Origin: GCA-2698665 sp047611265
GTDB lineage: Bacteria; Pseudomonadota; Gammaproteobacteria; GCA-002705445; GCA-002716945
Assembly: GCA_047611265.1 (NCBI GenBank)
Contig: JBLFWM010000001.1
Location: 62,001 to 126,000, forward strand
Length of the DNA: 64,000 bases
Direction of reading: 5' to 3'
Shown here: positions 18,174 to 27,286 of the stretch, piece by piece
Layout: each line of letters opens with the position of its first letter
Position numbering within the stretch: the stretch's first letter is position 1
Translations under genes and position numbers: made by a program
Notes under the pieces: model-generated
Told to the model about the DNA's origin: nothing
The model's database searches: none
The model's input: only the letters and a program-made list of their open reading frames with translations

Positions 18174-19138
18174 TTATTGAATGATTTGTCAACTAATTCT
18201 AAATCTATAGATCCTTCTGTAAAAGTTTTTCCTGTCTTAATTGTTGTGACTATAACTTTTGCTGGACTAAAAAGAAGCTTATCAATCTTATAGAAATCAT
18301 ATTTGTATTCTTTAAACACATCTGCAAATGGCTTTCCATAATCAGATGATGTTGAGCTAGGCAACCTCTTTGCAAGCTCATATGCTTCATCATCATCCAC
18401 GTCTACAAAAAGATGGACCATTCCTCCATATAATATTGCATCATTAGTTCTTCCCATTCCTATCAAAAAATCTGGAGCAGGTGGTGGCACTGGTGCTGAG
18501 CCAAATCCATCGACAACCTTATCTAAAGGAAATCCAATTTCATGCAATTTATGCATCCCAACTTCTAGAACCCTTCCAACAACCTGGACAGAACCAGACA
18601 ATGATTTAGTGGGTGTTAATATAACAGTTAAATTCTTTTCACTAATTCCACAATCATTTGTTATCTTGTCTATAATTTCTTGTGGCGGATTCTTATCAAC
18701 TTCTAATACAACTACTGTTGAATAAAATTTATCTGAATAATCTAATTCTTTAAATAAATCTTCTTTTAATGCGAGTGCTCTACATGGACCTGATCCAAGT
18801 GCATTAAAGTTATCCTCTTCCTTGACGAAAGAAAGATTCCATCCAGCGTATTGACTAGCTAAACAACTTAATACTGGATTAGTGCTATGAACATGAATAG
18901 ATAGTGGCCAATTTGGCGTATTAGAGGTCATTGACAAGGATACTCTGCCTAGTCCACCCATACAGATCTCTGTAATTAACCGTCCAGACTCTAAACAGCC
19001 AGCATAATTGATACCAGCATCAATAATCTTGGCTCCACCTTCTGAAATACGGACACCAATATTTAATTGATCCGCAGTCTCAATGAGTTTTTCAACTAGT
19101 GGCTTAACAACCTTATTTATACTTATTTTTTCAGTCAT
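18170..19138 (-). CDS. mch: Methenyl-H4MPT cyclohydrolase Mch
   Basis: Hydrolyses methenyl-H4MPT to 5-formyl-H4MPT in the cytoplasm. The 322-residue sequence carries the family segments GVRISEGGAKIIDAGINYAGCLESG, CMGGLGRVSL, HSTNPVLSCLASQYAGWNL, ALGSGPCRALA, DGFGSAPVPPPAPDFLIGMGRTNDAILYGG. It lies between an ATP-grasp gene (3 bp upstream) and the RimK-like gene (4-bp overlap) in the mptG-to-fae operon. Identification is secure. Confidence 0.97.
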   Translation of the reverse strand: MTEKISINKVVKPLVEKLIETADQLNIGVRISEGGAKIIDAGINYAGCLESGRLITEICMGGLGRVSLSMTSNTPNWPLSIHVHSTNPVLSCLASQYAGWNLSFVKEEDNFNALGSGPCRALALKEDLFKELDYSDKFYSTVVVLEVDKNPPQEIIDKITNDCGISEKNLTVILTPTKSLSGSVQVVGRVLEVGMHKLHEIGFPLDKVVDGFGSAPVPPPAPDFLIGMGRTNDAILYGGMVHLFVDVDDDEAYELAKRLPSSTSSDYGKPFADVFKEYKYDFYKIDKLLFSPAKVIVTTIKTGKTFTEGSIDLELVDKSFNK

Positions 19139-19141
19139 AAT

Positions 19142-20206
19142 TTAGATATCTACATCATAGCAGTTATAGAGATTTGTTGTAATTGAAATTTTTTCTTTTA
19201 ATTGCGTCATTAAATCTAAAGTTGAAAATGAATTTAAATATATTGATAATAGAGGCTGATTTTTTCCAACATACTGTCCTTCATTAGGGAGATTTATAAA
19301 CGAAGGGTCGTCCATAAAAAAATTCTTAAACTTATATTCTTCTTTTGTAAACATATGAATAAAAATATAATCATTATTATTAGAACTCTCTAGCTTTTTA
19401 CTAAGATGAGGGTTCAGTGTAAGGCGCAATAAATCATTATCATAAATATCATTATAAATTTTAAATGTAGATGTAATTCTTGGGTTAATATCAAGCACAA
19501 AAACTTCTTTATTTAATATTTTAAAATCAATATTGTTATAACCATTCATTGAAAGTTTATTTGATAATTTTTCAAATGAATAAATTATATCATTAGATTC
19601 CAGAAATTCATTGGTCGTTAATGCTCCTGCATGTATAAAAGGATGTAAGTCAAAATTTACAAGATGCAATAACTTGTTGAATCCTAAAAAAATAAAATTT
19701 TTTTTATGATTAAAGAATGATATTGAATATGTTTCCCCCTGAAGATATTCCTGAAAATAATAATTTTTTTTATATTTTTTGCTGAAACTTATATTATAAC
19801 CCCCAGAACTATTAAACGGTTTCGACAGATACTTTTGTGTTGACCCTATAGGGTTATGTACATATTTTGGCAACTTAAGATTACACTCATTTAATATGTT
19901 AGTGAGAAGTCTTAAATCATTACACTCTGAAATAATTTTTGGATCATTACCCAATATATTTAGTTTTCTTCTTAAGTAATCATAAATCTCGGGCTTGTCT
20001 TCTAGGCCAGAACCATAAACTAGACCAACATTCTGATAATCAATAAAAATATTACTTATGAATGATTTTAGATATGTAATATCTTGAATTTTATCTAGGT
20101 TGTTATGATGATATTGGTCAAAAGCAAAAACCTTGACACCCAACGATGTAAACTTGTCTTCTAAATACGTTGTATCTGAATTTATTACAACAACAGCATC
20201 AATCAT
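19142..20206 (-). CDS. ATP-grasp family protein between mtdB and mch
   Basis: A 354-residue ATP-grasp-like protein: N-terminal MIDAVVVINSDTTYLEDKF, VGLVYGSGLEDKPEIYDYL, LLTNILNECNLKLPKY, YLSKPFNSSGGYNISF (ATP loop), YYFQEYLQGETYSISFF, NIDFKILNKEVFVLDINPRITSTF (metal ligands). Third ATP-grasp gene of the H4MPT region. The family is known near mch and mtdB in methylotrophs but the reaction is not assigned; amide ligation in H4MPT or methylofuran synthesis is likely. Starts 1 bp within the mtdB stop. Confidence 0.72.
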   Translation of the reverse strand: MIDAVVVINSDTTYLEDKFTSLGVKVFAFDQYHHNNLDKIQDITYLKSFISNIFIDYQNVGLVYGSGLEDKPEIYDYLRRKLNILGNDPKIISECNDLRLLTNILNECNLKLPKYVHNPIGSTQKYLSKPFNSSGGYNISFSKKYKKNYYFQEYLQGETYSISFFNHKKNFIFLGFNKLLHLVNFDLHPFIHAGALTTNEFLESNDIIYSFEKLSNKLSMNGYNNIDFKILNKEVFVLDINPRITSTFKIYNDIYDNDLLRLTLNPHLSKKLESSNNNDYIFIHMFTKEEYKFKNFFMDDPSFINLPNEGQYVGKNQPLLSIYLNSFSTLDLMTQLKEKISITTNLYNCYDVDI

Positions 20207-21096
20207 TAGACATTTTTTTGTGCAAACTCAAACGCTTGTTCAAAATGTAAGTATACTGGTTTGTCACAACTATACATTAGCTTTAGACAGTCATGTTGAG
20301 ATTTATATTTAATATTTCCTATCGCTAAAGCTCCTATTCCAAAACAGCCAGAGTTAGAGTTTTTCATTGGAACAACATTATCCATTGCATCTATCCCGGA
20401 TATTCCTGCCGGAGGTACAGCATTTACATCTGCACATATTTTTAGGTTTACTGCGTTCTTGATTAACTCATCATCCATTAATTGAATGCCAGCTGCTCCA
20501 GTATTAAAAACAATATCAGCATCTATTAAGAATGATTTCTTATTAGAATCAACTGCTCCTGTAACAGATTTTGAACCGTACTTCTCATTACATATCTTCG
20601 CTATACTTTCTGCTTTTTCTAAACTTCTTCCTACTAATAGCACGCTATTTCCTGCTTTAGCACTAATAACAGCTGAGGCAACACCTACAGGTCCTGTTCC
20701 ACCTAAAATTACTATTTTTTTACCTGTGAATTTTTCAGAAAATTTATCTTTAAGAGCTTTTTCAGTTATAGCAACCATTCCTGCTGCAGTTGTAAATGCT
20801 CCACTAGGGTCAGCAAAAACAGGTACCTCAAATGGCGGAACCATATGTTTTTTCGCTTCATCTATCATATCCATTGCTGTGTGTGTGTCTCTGCCACCAA
20901 TAAAAATTCCTGTTCTTTTTAATGCAGATGGGGATCTTGAGAAAATTGTATCTTGAACGATTCCTTGAATTTCATCCATTCCTATATTTGTATATGGGAT
21001 TACAGAGTTCCAACCTGCGTCAAAAGCCATATTTGCGTCAAAAGGACTGATATTATTTTCAGGTGTTATCATATGTAATAAAAAAGGTTTTTCCAT
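20206..21096 (-). CDS. mtdB: NAD(P)-dependent methylene-H4MPT dehydrogenase MtdB
   Basis: Oxidises methylene-H4MPT to methenyl-H4MPT with NAD(P)+. The 296-residue protein has the MtdA/MtdB N-terminal domain (LLHMITPENNISPFDANMAFDAGWN, IFIGGRDTHTAMDM) and a Rossmann domain with ILGGTGPVGVASA, followed by VLLVGR, VFNTGAAGIQLM and CADVNAVPPAGI. MtdB rather than MtdA is favoured by its place beside mptG and mch. It follows mptG after 21 bp. Confidence 0.95.
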   Translation of the reverse strand: MEKPFLLHMITPENNISPFDANMAFDAGWNSVIPYTNIGMDEIQGIVQDTIFSRSPSALKRTGIFIGGRDTHTAMDMIDEAKKHMVPPFEVPVFADPSGAFTTAAGMVAITEKALKDKFSEKFTGKKIVILGGTGPVGVASAVISAKAGNSVLLVGRSLEKAESIAKICNEKYGSKSVTGAVDSNKKSFLIDADIVFNTGAAGIQLMDDELIKNAVNLKICADVNAVPPAGISGIDAMDNVVPMKNSNSGCFGIGALAIGNIKYKSQHDCLKLMYSCDKPVYLHFEQAFEFAQKNV

Positions 21097-21117
21097 GATC
21101 AGATCTCCATTACTTGT

Positions 21118-22071
21118 TTATTTGTAGCTAATTTTATAACCCGAATTCCATGGGCTCGCAATTTTAAATGTTAAGTTATTATACACATTAAATTTATTTT
21201 GGATAATACTTATGAGCTCTTTAGCATGCAAGCTAGATTCAACGAATATATAGGACATTGGGCCCCATGAGCTCTGTCCCTTTCCTAAATTATCATAATT
21301 CCCTATATATTCCATAACATTAGAGATATCAGGGCTTAAAAAAATGCCTTTCTGCTTATCCTTGTAAAATAAAGATGTGATCCTCTGGAATTCTGAAATA
21401 TTTTTTGAAAAATTATCAAAATCCTTATAAATTACTGAAGGTAATATTCCTCTGAGGGCAATATGTGATAATTCAGCCTTATATTGCTTTGATAGCTTAA
21501 TATTCTTGTTAAAAAACTTAACTTCTTTCTCGCCAGAGGCTCCTTGCAGCTGATTATCATTAATAAGTATAATTTTCCATTCACTAGGAAACTTAGAGTT
21601 AAACATTGTTTCAGGTAACATATTTGCTTTTTTACAAGCATCAACAACAAACCCTCCTCTCTCAAATATTCTTATACCTGTGCCTGATCTTTCTCCTCTA
21701 TCGTAAATACGAGCAATATCACTGATACTCACTTTAATGCCAAGGTGCGTTAATATAGATTTTCCTAAACACAAGGATAGCTGTGAACCAGATCCTAGAC
21801 CTATATGGCTAGGTGGCTGACTTAATAAATTAATTTCAAAATTATTACTGATCTTGTTTAATTTCAAATATTTTAAAATTGGAGTCGTAAATTTTTTTGG
21901 CAGATTACTTGAAAAAGTTTTTGACTTTTTTATGGATAAAGAAGTTTTATATGCATTAATTGCAAGTCCCATACTTCCATACTTATATCCATAGCTATCA
22001 TCAAAACCATAAAAGCCGAGATGCAGCCTGGATGGACTAGTAATAGTTAATTCTTTTATATTCTTATTCAT
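21118..22071 (-). CDS. mptG: Beta-ribofuranosylaminobenzene 5'-phosphate synthase (MptG)
   Basis: Condenses p-aminobenzoate with phosphoribosyl pyrophosphate and releases CO2 and PPi, the committed step of methanopterin synthesis. The GHMP-kinase-like fold is visible: ITSPSRLHLGFYG at the N-terminus, PPSHIGLGSGSQLSLCLG (glycine-rich loop), RGERSGTGIRIFERGGFVVDA and GQSSWGP. Length 317. First gene of the mptG-mtdB-ligase-mch-RimK-CitG-fae operon, divergent from fhcB across 83 bp. Its substrate could come from the nearby pabB. Confidence 0.93.
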   Translation of the reverse strand: MNKNIKELTITSPSRLHLGFYGFDDSYGYKYGSMGLAINAYKTSLSIKKSKTFSSNLPKKFTTPILKYLKLNKISNNFEINLLSQPPSHIGLGSGSQLSLCLGKSILTHLGIKVSISDIARIYDRGERSGTGIRIFERGGFVVDACKKANMLPETMFNSKFPSEWKIILINDNQLQGASGEKEVKFFNKNIKLSKQYKAELSHIALRGILPSVIYKDFDNFSKNISEFQRITSLFYKDKQKGIFLSPDISNVMEYIGNYDNLGKGQSSWGPMSYIFVESSLHAKELISIIQNKFNVYNNLTFKIASPWNSGYKISYK

Positions 22072-22154
22072 AGTGATAGATATAGCCTATTTACGTCCAT
22101 ATTTTATACCTTTTATGTACAAAGTGACATGGTTATAATGTAGAATATATCCAT
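22072..22154. promoter_or_regulatory. Divergent promoter region between mptG and fhcB
   Basis: An 83-bp spacer that must serve both C1 operons. On the plus strand a TATAAT lies at 22134-22139, 15 bp before the fhcB ATG, so the fhcB leader would be very short. I cannot identify a convincing -35 box or a minus-strand promoter by eye. Confidence 0.45.
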
Positions 22155-23399
22155 ATGACTAGCCAAAATAACATTAAAAATTTAGTATGCCCTTTCTGTT
22201 CTATACATTGCGATGATATAAGCGTAACAACGACAAATGATCAATATAAGGTTCATCAAAAAAATACTATTTGTGCTAAAAAAATTGAATCTTATAATTT
22301 AAATAATAAAAGTCTAGTTATGCCAATGATAGGCAAAAAGGTAGTTAAACTATCAGAGGCATTGAAACAAATTTCAAATCTTATTGAAGGTCATAATGAA
22401 ACACTAATTTTAAATCATGGGGTAGAATTAGCTGGATTAAGATCGATATTAAATTTCGCATCACAACGGAACTGTATAATTGATCATGTTGGTTCTAAAT
22501 TTCTATATCAAAATATTGGAGTTGTCCAAAGAACTGGATACATGGCCACCTCATTAACTGAAACTAAAAATCGCGCTGATACTATTATTGTTTTTGGTAA
22601 TGAGATTTTTAATAAAACACCAAGACTAATTGATAAAGTATTGGTTCCCAAAGATAGCTTATGCGCTAAAGGTAAAAAGGAAATTATATTAGTTGGTGAT
22701 TTCTCTGAAAAAATTGTTAAAACCATTAAAGGTAAGTGTAATATTACAAACATCAAACTAGACTTAAATCTAATTAATGATTTTTTGAAATTACTTGCTG
22801 CTAATGATTTAAAATCAATGAAAGGATTGAAAAAAAGCGAGCTTACCAAAATTAAAAATATCCTTGATAAATCAAAATACTTAGTTGCAACATGGACAGC
22901 TTCAGATTTTATAAAAACTCTTAATCCGAATAAAATAATTGCTTCTATTTGCAAACATATTGTTGATCTTAATGTATCATCTAGAGCTGCATGCATGCCA
23001 ATATCAGGTGTTCTTGCTGACGCAACATCTTCGCAAGCATTGACGTGGATGACTGGATTTCCATCTAGGATAAAACATATAGATGGAACTTTTAAACATG
23101 ATCGTAATGCATTTGATAGTCAAAAATTAATAGATGAAAAAAATGTAGATGTCGTAATTCATGTTTCAACTATTAATTCTGAAAAGTTACAGATTAATAA
23201 AAATATTACGAATATAGTGTTAGGACATCCAAATACAAGTTTTACCTCAACACCCGATATTTTTATACCCGTAGGTATACCTGGAATTGACTATGAAGGA
23301 ATAATGTTTAGAACTGACAACGTGGTCTCTGTCGCATTAAAAAATATTAGAGACATTAAACTGCCATCTGCACAAAATATATTAGATAACTTAGCATAG
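22155..23399 (+). CDS. fhcB: Formyltransferase/hydrolase complex subunit FhcB
   Basis: FwdB/FmdB-related subunit of the bacterial complex that moves the formyl group from H4MPT to methylofuran and hydrolyses it to formate. The 414-residue sequence has LVCPFCSIHCDDISV near the N-terminus, HVGSKFLYQNIGVVQRTGYMATSLTETKNRADTIIVFGNE, VSSRAACMPISGVLADATSSQALTWMTGFPSRI. As in bacterial homologues, no active molybdopterin site is expected and the role is structural. First gene of fhcBADC. Confidence 0.93.
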   Translation: MTSQNNIKNLVCPFCSIHCDDISVTTTNDQYKVHQKNTICAKKIESYNLNNKSLVMPMIGKKVVKLSEALKQISNLIEGHNETLILNHGVELAGLRSILNFASQRNCIIDHVGSKFLYQNIGVVQRTGYMATSLTETKNRADTIIVFGNEIFNKTPRLIDKVLVPKDSLCAKGKKEIILVGDFSEKIVKTIKGKCNITNIKLDLNLINDFLKLLAANDLKSMKGLKKSELTKIKNILDKSKYLVATWTASDFIKTLNPNKIIASICKHIVDLNVSSRAACMPISGVLADATSSQALTWMTGFPSRIKHIDGTFKHDRNAFDSQKLIDEKNVDVVIHVSTINSEKLQINKNITNIVLGHPNTSFTSTPDIFIPVGIPGIDYEGIMFRTDNVVSVALKNIRDIKLPSAQNILDNLA

Positions 23400-23408
23400 G
23401 AAAAAATT

Positions 23409-25067
23409 TTGATTACACAATTAAAATCTGGAAATATATACGACCCTCATAATAAAATATGTAATTTAAAAAATGATGTTTTTATTCAAGATGGAAAAAT
23501 TATTGATAAAAAAGATGTGAAGTCTAAGGTTGATAAAGTTATAAATTGCTCAGATAAAATAATAATGCCGGGAGCTATCGACCTTCATACTCATATTGGT
23601 GGTGGGAAAGTTAATATTGCAAGACTAATGTTAGAAGAATTTCATAACGAAAAAGAACCCGGGTATGACTCTTCGGCTATTATTGCTCCATCTACTCTTA
23701 AAACTGGATTAAAATACATAGAAATGGGTTATACAACTTGTTTGGAGCCGGCTCTATTACCTATAAATGCAAGGCAAGCTCATGCAGAAATGTCAGATAT
23801 TCCATTTATCGATAAAGGTGGTTATGCTTTATTAGGGAATGATGATTACTTCTTAGATTTGCTAAGGAAAAAATCTAGCCAATCAACAATAAATGATTAT
23901 GTTGCTTTTATTTTAAGCGCAACACAATCCTTGGGGATAAAAGTTGTAAACCCAGGTGGTATTAATGCATTCAAATTTAATCAAAGAGCTCTAAATGTTG
24001 ATGAGAAATCTAAATATTACGGTATAACGCCAAGAGAAATAGTGGAGAAACTCACAAGAGCAATATATGACTTAGGGGTCCCTCATCCATTACATGTACA
24101 TTGTAGTAATTTAGGTATTCCTGGTAATTTTCTATCAACAATAGAAACTATAAAAGCTGCGAATGGATTACCAATCCACTTAACTCATATACAATTTCAA
24201 AGTTATGGTAATAATGGAGATAAGGGGTTTTCTTCAGCGGCAGTAGAAATTTCGAACTATTTAAATAAAATAGAGAACCTGACTTGTGACGTAGGGCAGA
24301 TAATGTTTGGGCAAACTGTAACCATGTCTGGCGACAGTATGTCTCAATATAGAAATCATCATCATGCTCATCCAAATAAATGGATGTGTATGGACATAGA
24401 GTGTGACGCAGGATGCGGCGTGGTTCCCTTTAAATATAAAGATAAAAGTTTTGTGAATGCCCTTCAATGGGCTATAGGTTTAGAAATATTTTTATTAGCT
24501 GAAGATCCTTGGAAAGTTTTTTTAACTACAGATCATCCTAATGGAGCACCATTTACTTCGTACCCTCATTTAATTAAATTATTAATGGATAAAACTTTTC
24601 GTAATGATATTTTAAGTCAACTACCAAAAGAAATTCTTAACCATACTATTCTTCATACCCTTAGCAGAGAATATACGTTAAATGAAATTGCTATCATGAC
24701 AAGGTCAGCACCTGCAAAGATTTTAGGATTAAAAGAAAAGGGTAATCTATCAGCAGGATCTGATGCAGACATAACTGTTTATGATAGAAATAAAAAAGAT
24801 ATAGAAGAAATGTTTACACACCCATCACTAGTTATTAAGGATGGAAAAGTAGTGGTAGAAAATGGAAAAATAAAGGAATATGTTTGGGGTAAAACTCATA
24901 CCGTTAAACCAGAATATGATAGGTCAATAGAAAAAGATTTAGGAAAATTTTTTGAGAAATATCATACAATGAAGTTAGATAATTATATATTAAGTGATGA
25001 TGAGATGAATAGACTTATAGGTAGTCCTGTTTATGTGAATGATTGTAAATACAAAAGGAAACAATGA
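23409..25067 (+). CDS. fhcA: Formyltransferase/hydrolase complex subunit FhcA
   Basis: Amidohydrolase-superfamily subunit (552 residues) that hydrolyses formyl-methylofuran to formate. Metal-site motifs are GAIDLHTHIGG near residue 58, PLHVHCSNLG, PIHLTHIQFQSYG and TTDHPNGAP. The start codon is TTG (23409-23411), supported by an AGGA site about 7 bp upstream and by homology of the first residues; no better ATG exists nearby. It follows fhcB after 9 bp and overlaps fhcD by 4 bp. Confidence 0.95.
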   Translation: MITQLKSGNIYDPHNKICNLKNDVFIQDGKIIDKKDVKSKVDKVINCSDKIIMPGAIDLHTHIGGGKVNIARLMLEEFHNEKEPGYDSSAIIAPSTLKTGLKYIEMGYTTCLEPALLPINARQAHAEMSDIPFIDKGGYALLGNDDYFLDLLRKKSSQSTINDYVAFILSATQSLGIKVVNPGGINAFKFNQRALNVDEKSKYYGITPREIVEKLTRAIYDLGVPHPLHVHCSNLGIPGNFLSTIETIKAANGLPIHLTHIQFQSYGNNGDKGFSSAAVEISNYLNKIENLTCDVGQIMFGQTVTMSGDSMSQYRNHHHAHPNKWMCMDIECDAGCGVVPFKYKDKSFVNALQWAIGLEIFLLAEDPWKVFLTTDHPNGAPFTSYPHLIKLLMDKTFRNDILSQLPKEILNHTILHTLSREYTLNEIAIMTRSAPAKILGLKEKGNLSAGSDADITVYDRNKKDIEEMFTHPSLVIKDGKVVVENGKIKEYVWGKTHTVKPEYDRSIEKDLGKFFEKYHTMKLDNYILSDDEMNRLIGSPVYVNDCKYKRKQ

Positions 25068-25960
25068 TTTATAACGGTATAAAAATAGATAATACGTTTG
25101 CCGAGGCTTTTAATATGAAAGCTAGTCGTATAATCGTAACAGCAGATAATTTAAAATGGGCAAAACATGCCTGTGATTCTTTCACTGGGTTTGCTACATC
25201 TGTGATTGCTTGCGGTATAGAAGCTGGTATAGAAAAAAAATTAAAATCATCAGAAACACCTGATAATAGGCCCGGCTACTCAATCTTGTTATTTTCAATG
25301 TCTAGAAGCCAGCTAGAAAAACAGTTAGAGGTCAGGGTTGGCCAATGCATTCTTACCTGTCCAACAACAGCTATATTTTCTGGCATGGTTGGAGAAGATA
25401 TAATCCCATTAGGTAAAAATTTAAGATATTTTGGTGATGGCCATCAAACATCAAAAAAAATATTAGATAGAAGGTTCTGGCGTATACCAGTTATGGATGG
25501 AGAGTTTCTTTGCGAAGAATCAACTGCCCGTGTACCAGCTATAGGTGGTGGTAATTTTTTAGTATTAAGCACTAACAGGAAATCATGCTTGTCTGCCTGC
25601 GAGACAGCAATAAATTCAATTAAGAATCAGCCTAATATCATAACTCCTTTTCCTGGTGGTGTCGTAAGGTCTGGATCAAAAGTTGGTTCAAAATATAAAG
25701 CCTTAATAGCATCTACTAATGATGCTTTTTGCCCAACATTAAAGAGTGTCACAAAAAGTACTCTGCCATCTAATGTGAATTGTGTGCTGGAAATAGTTAT
25801 TAATGGCTTAACATTTGATGATATTAATGAGGCAATCAAAACTTGTATAAAAAGTATTTCTAAGATGAAAATAAAAAAAGATATAGTTGCTATATCCGCG
25901 GGAAACTATGGTGGAAAACTAGGGCAATACCATTTCCATTTAAGGAAAGTGATGAAATGA
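25064..25960 (+). CDS. fhcD: Formylmethanofuran:H4MPT formyltransferase subunit FhcD (Ftr)
   Basis: Transfers the formyl group between H4MPT and methylofuran. The 298 residues match Ftr: N-terminal NGIKIDNTFAEAFNMKASRIIVTA, ATSVIACGIEAGIE, TPDNRPGYSILLFSMS, LEVRVGQCILTCPTTAIFSGM, GDGHQTSK, RFWRIPVMDGEF, PGGVVRSGSKVGSKY and GKLGQYHFHL. ATGA overlaps join it to fhcA and fhcC. Confidence 0.97.
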   Translation: MIYNGIKIDNTFAEAFNMKASRIIVTADNLKWAKHACDSFTGFATSVIACGIEAGIEKKLKSSETPDNRPGYSILLFSMSRSQLEKQLEVRVGQCILTCPTTAIFSGMVGEDIIPLGKNLRYFGDGHQTSKKILDRRFWRIPVMDGEFLCEESTARVPAIGGGNFLVLSTNRKSCLSACETAINSIKNQPNIITPFPGGVVRSGSKVGSKYKALIASTNDAFCPTLKSVTKSTLPSNVNCVLEIVINGLTFDDINEAIKTCIKSISKMKIKKDIVAISAGNYGGKLGQYHFHLRKVMK

Positions 25961-26754
25961 ACCCAGTAATACTAAAGCTAAAGAAGAAAATAAAGTATAG
26001 GATGGATATGTCATTCTTATCTAAACCCCATAAAGATATATCTAAGCTTTCATCTCAAACCATATCTTATGGGAATAAGCAGTTTAAAATTAAAGAACTT
26101 TTTACTATAAAGGGCAGTGATATAAAAAATATTATTATCCAATCTTCAGTTGATTTAATGGATAATATTGGTAAAGAATTAAATAATATTAATATTACCG
26201 TGCATGGAAACGTTGGTTATGCATTTGGTGAACAAATGCTTTCTGGAAAACTTATATTACATGGTAATGCACTAGACTATGCAGCGTCTGGAATCAAAGG
26301 AGGCTCTATATTTATACATGGAAATTCTGGTGACTATACAGGTGGAAAAACTAATCATGGGAATATTGGCATAGTCGATGGTTTCTTGTATGTGAAAGGA
26401 AATGTTGGAAATAATTCTATTGAGAGAATGCGAAGAGGCAATGTAATTATAGAAGGCAATATAGGTGATTATGCTTGCAATGATATGATATCGGGAACTA
26501 TCATCATAAAAGGCAAGATAGGTAAATTTTTTGCTGAAGGAATAAAGCGTGGGACTATTTTTACAAAAGATAAGAAAGTAACTAAAGAGTATGCTAGATC
26601 TAATGATGCTGAATATAATTTTACAAAGTTTTATTTTAAAGAAGTGTCAGATATAATTGGTAAAAAAATATTTTTAGAAAATAAAAATTTAACAAGATAC
26701 TGTGGTAATACGAATAGTAAAAATCTTTCAGAAATTTTTTTATTTAAATTATAA
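25957..26754 (+). CDS. fhcC: Formyltransferase/hydrolase complex subunit FhcC
   Basis: FwdC-like subunit (265 residues) with a right-handed beta-helix made of repeated glycine-centred turns: VHGNVGYAFGEQM, LHGNALDYAASGIKGG, IHGNSGDYTGGKTNHG, VKGNVGNNSIERMRRG, IEGNIGDYACNDMISG, IKGKIGKFFAEGIKRG (about residues 85-205). Homologous to the C-terminal domain of glutamate synthase. Last gene of the fhc operon, ending 4 bp from the convergent TlpA-like gene. Confidence 0.93.
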   Translation: MNPVILKLKKKIKYRMDMSFLSKPHKDISKLSSQTISYGNKQFKIKELFTIKGSDIKNIIIQSSVDLMDNIGKELNNINITVHGNVGYAFGEQMLSGKLILHGNALDYAASGIKGGSIFIHGNSGDYTGGKTNHGNIGIVDGFLYVKGNVGNNSIERMRRGNVIIEGNIGDYACNDMISGTIIIKGKIGKFFAEGIKRGTIFTKDKKVTKEYARSNDAEYNFTKFYFKEVSDIIGKKIFLENKNLTRYCGNTNSKNLSEIFLFKL

Positions 26755-26758
26755 AATA

Positions 26759-27280
26759 TTATTTTCCAAAGTGCTCATCGATGAGTTTAACGAAAAATAA
26801 TTCCATTTCCGGAGAAGAAAAGTCTCTTTTCCCTACTGCTCTATATAACATTTTACCATCTGGACTAATTAAGAATGTTGTTGGTAATCCAGGCACTCCC
26901 CAATCATACTCTAGATCCATATCAATAAAAATTGGAAAAGAAACAGGGCTTATATTTAAATAATTTTTAATATTTTCAGGTCCTGGCCCAACATGAATCC
27001 CTATGACGGTAAACTTTTCACTATTAAGCCTTTTATGAATAGCTTCCAAGGTAGGCATTTCAGCTTTACAAGGATTACACCAAGTGGCCCAAAAATTCAC
27101 CAACAAAAATTTTCCTTCTAAACTTTTTAACGTATGAATTTTTTCATCCATACCTATTAAACTAAATTCTGGAGCTCTTTTGTGACTAGGCATAGGGTCC
27201 ATTAAATAACCGGATGCGTTTAAATTATATGTAAAAAAAAGTGTAGGTAATAAAACAAATATTGATAGTAATTTTTTCAT
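26759..27280 (-). CDS. Periplasmic TlpA-like thioredoxin
   Basis: A 173-residue protein with an N-terminal signal or anchor (about 1-22), then a thioredoxin fold: LVNFWATWCNPCKAEMPTLEAI with the CNPC redox motif, FTVIGIHVG and the cis-Pro segment GVPGLPTTFLI. Members reduce apo-cytochrome c or copper-site cysteines. It lies 6 bp after the SCO1-MauG gene, so it may keep SCO or heme-binding cysteines reduced during maturation of the methanethiol oxidase system. That role is inferred from context. Confidence 0.88.
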   Translation of the reverse strand: MKKLLSIFVLLPTLFFTYNLNASGYLMDPMPSHKRAPEFSLIGMDEKIHTLKSLEGKFLLVNFWATWCNPCKAEMPTLEAIHKRLNSEKFTVIGIHVGPGPENIKNYLNISPVSFPIFIDMDLEYDWGVPGLPTTFLISPDGKMLYRAVGKRDFSSPEMELFFVKLIDEHFGK

Positions 27281-27286
27281 ATAATT

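Noticed and set aside
20486..20956. 156-residue open frame opposite mtdB, and the similar 162-residue frame at 22508-22996 opposite fhcB
   Set aside because: Both lie fully antisense to secure genes and show no protein-family pattern.
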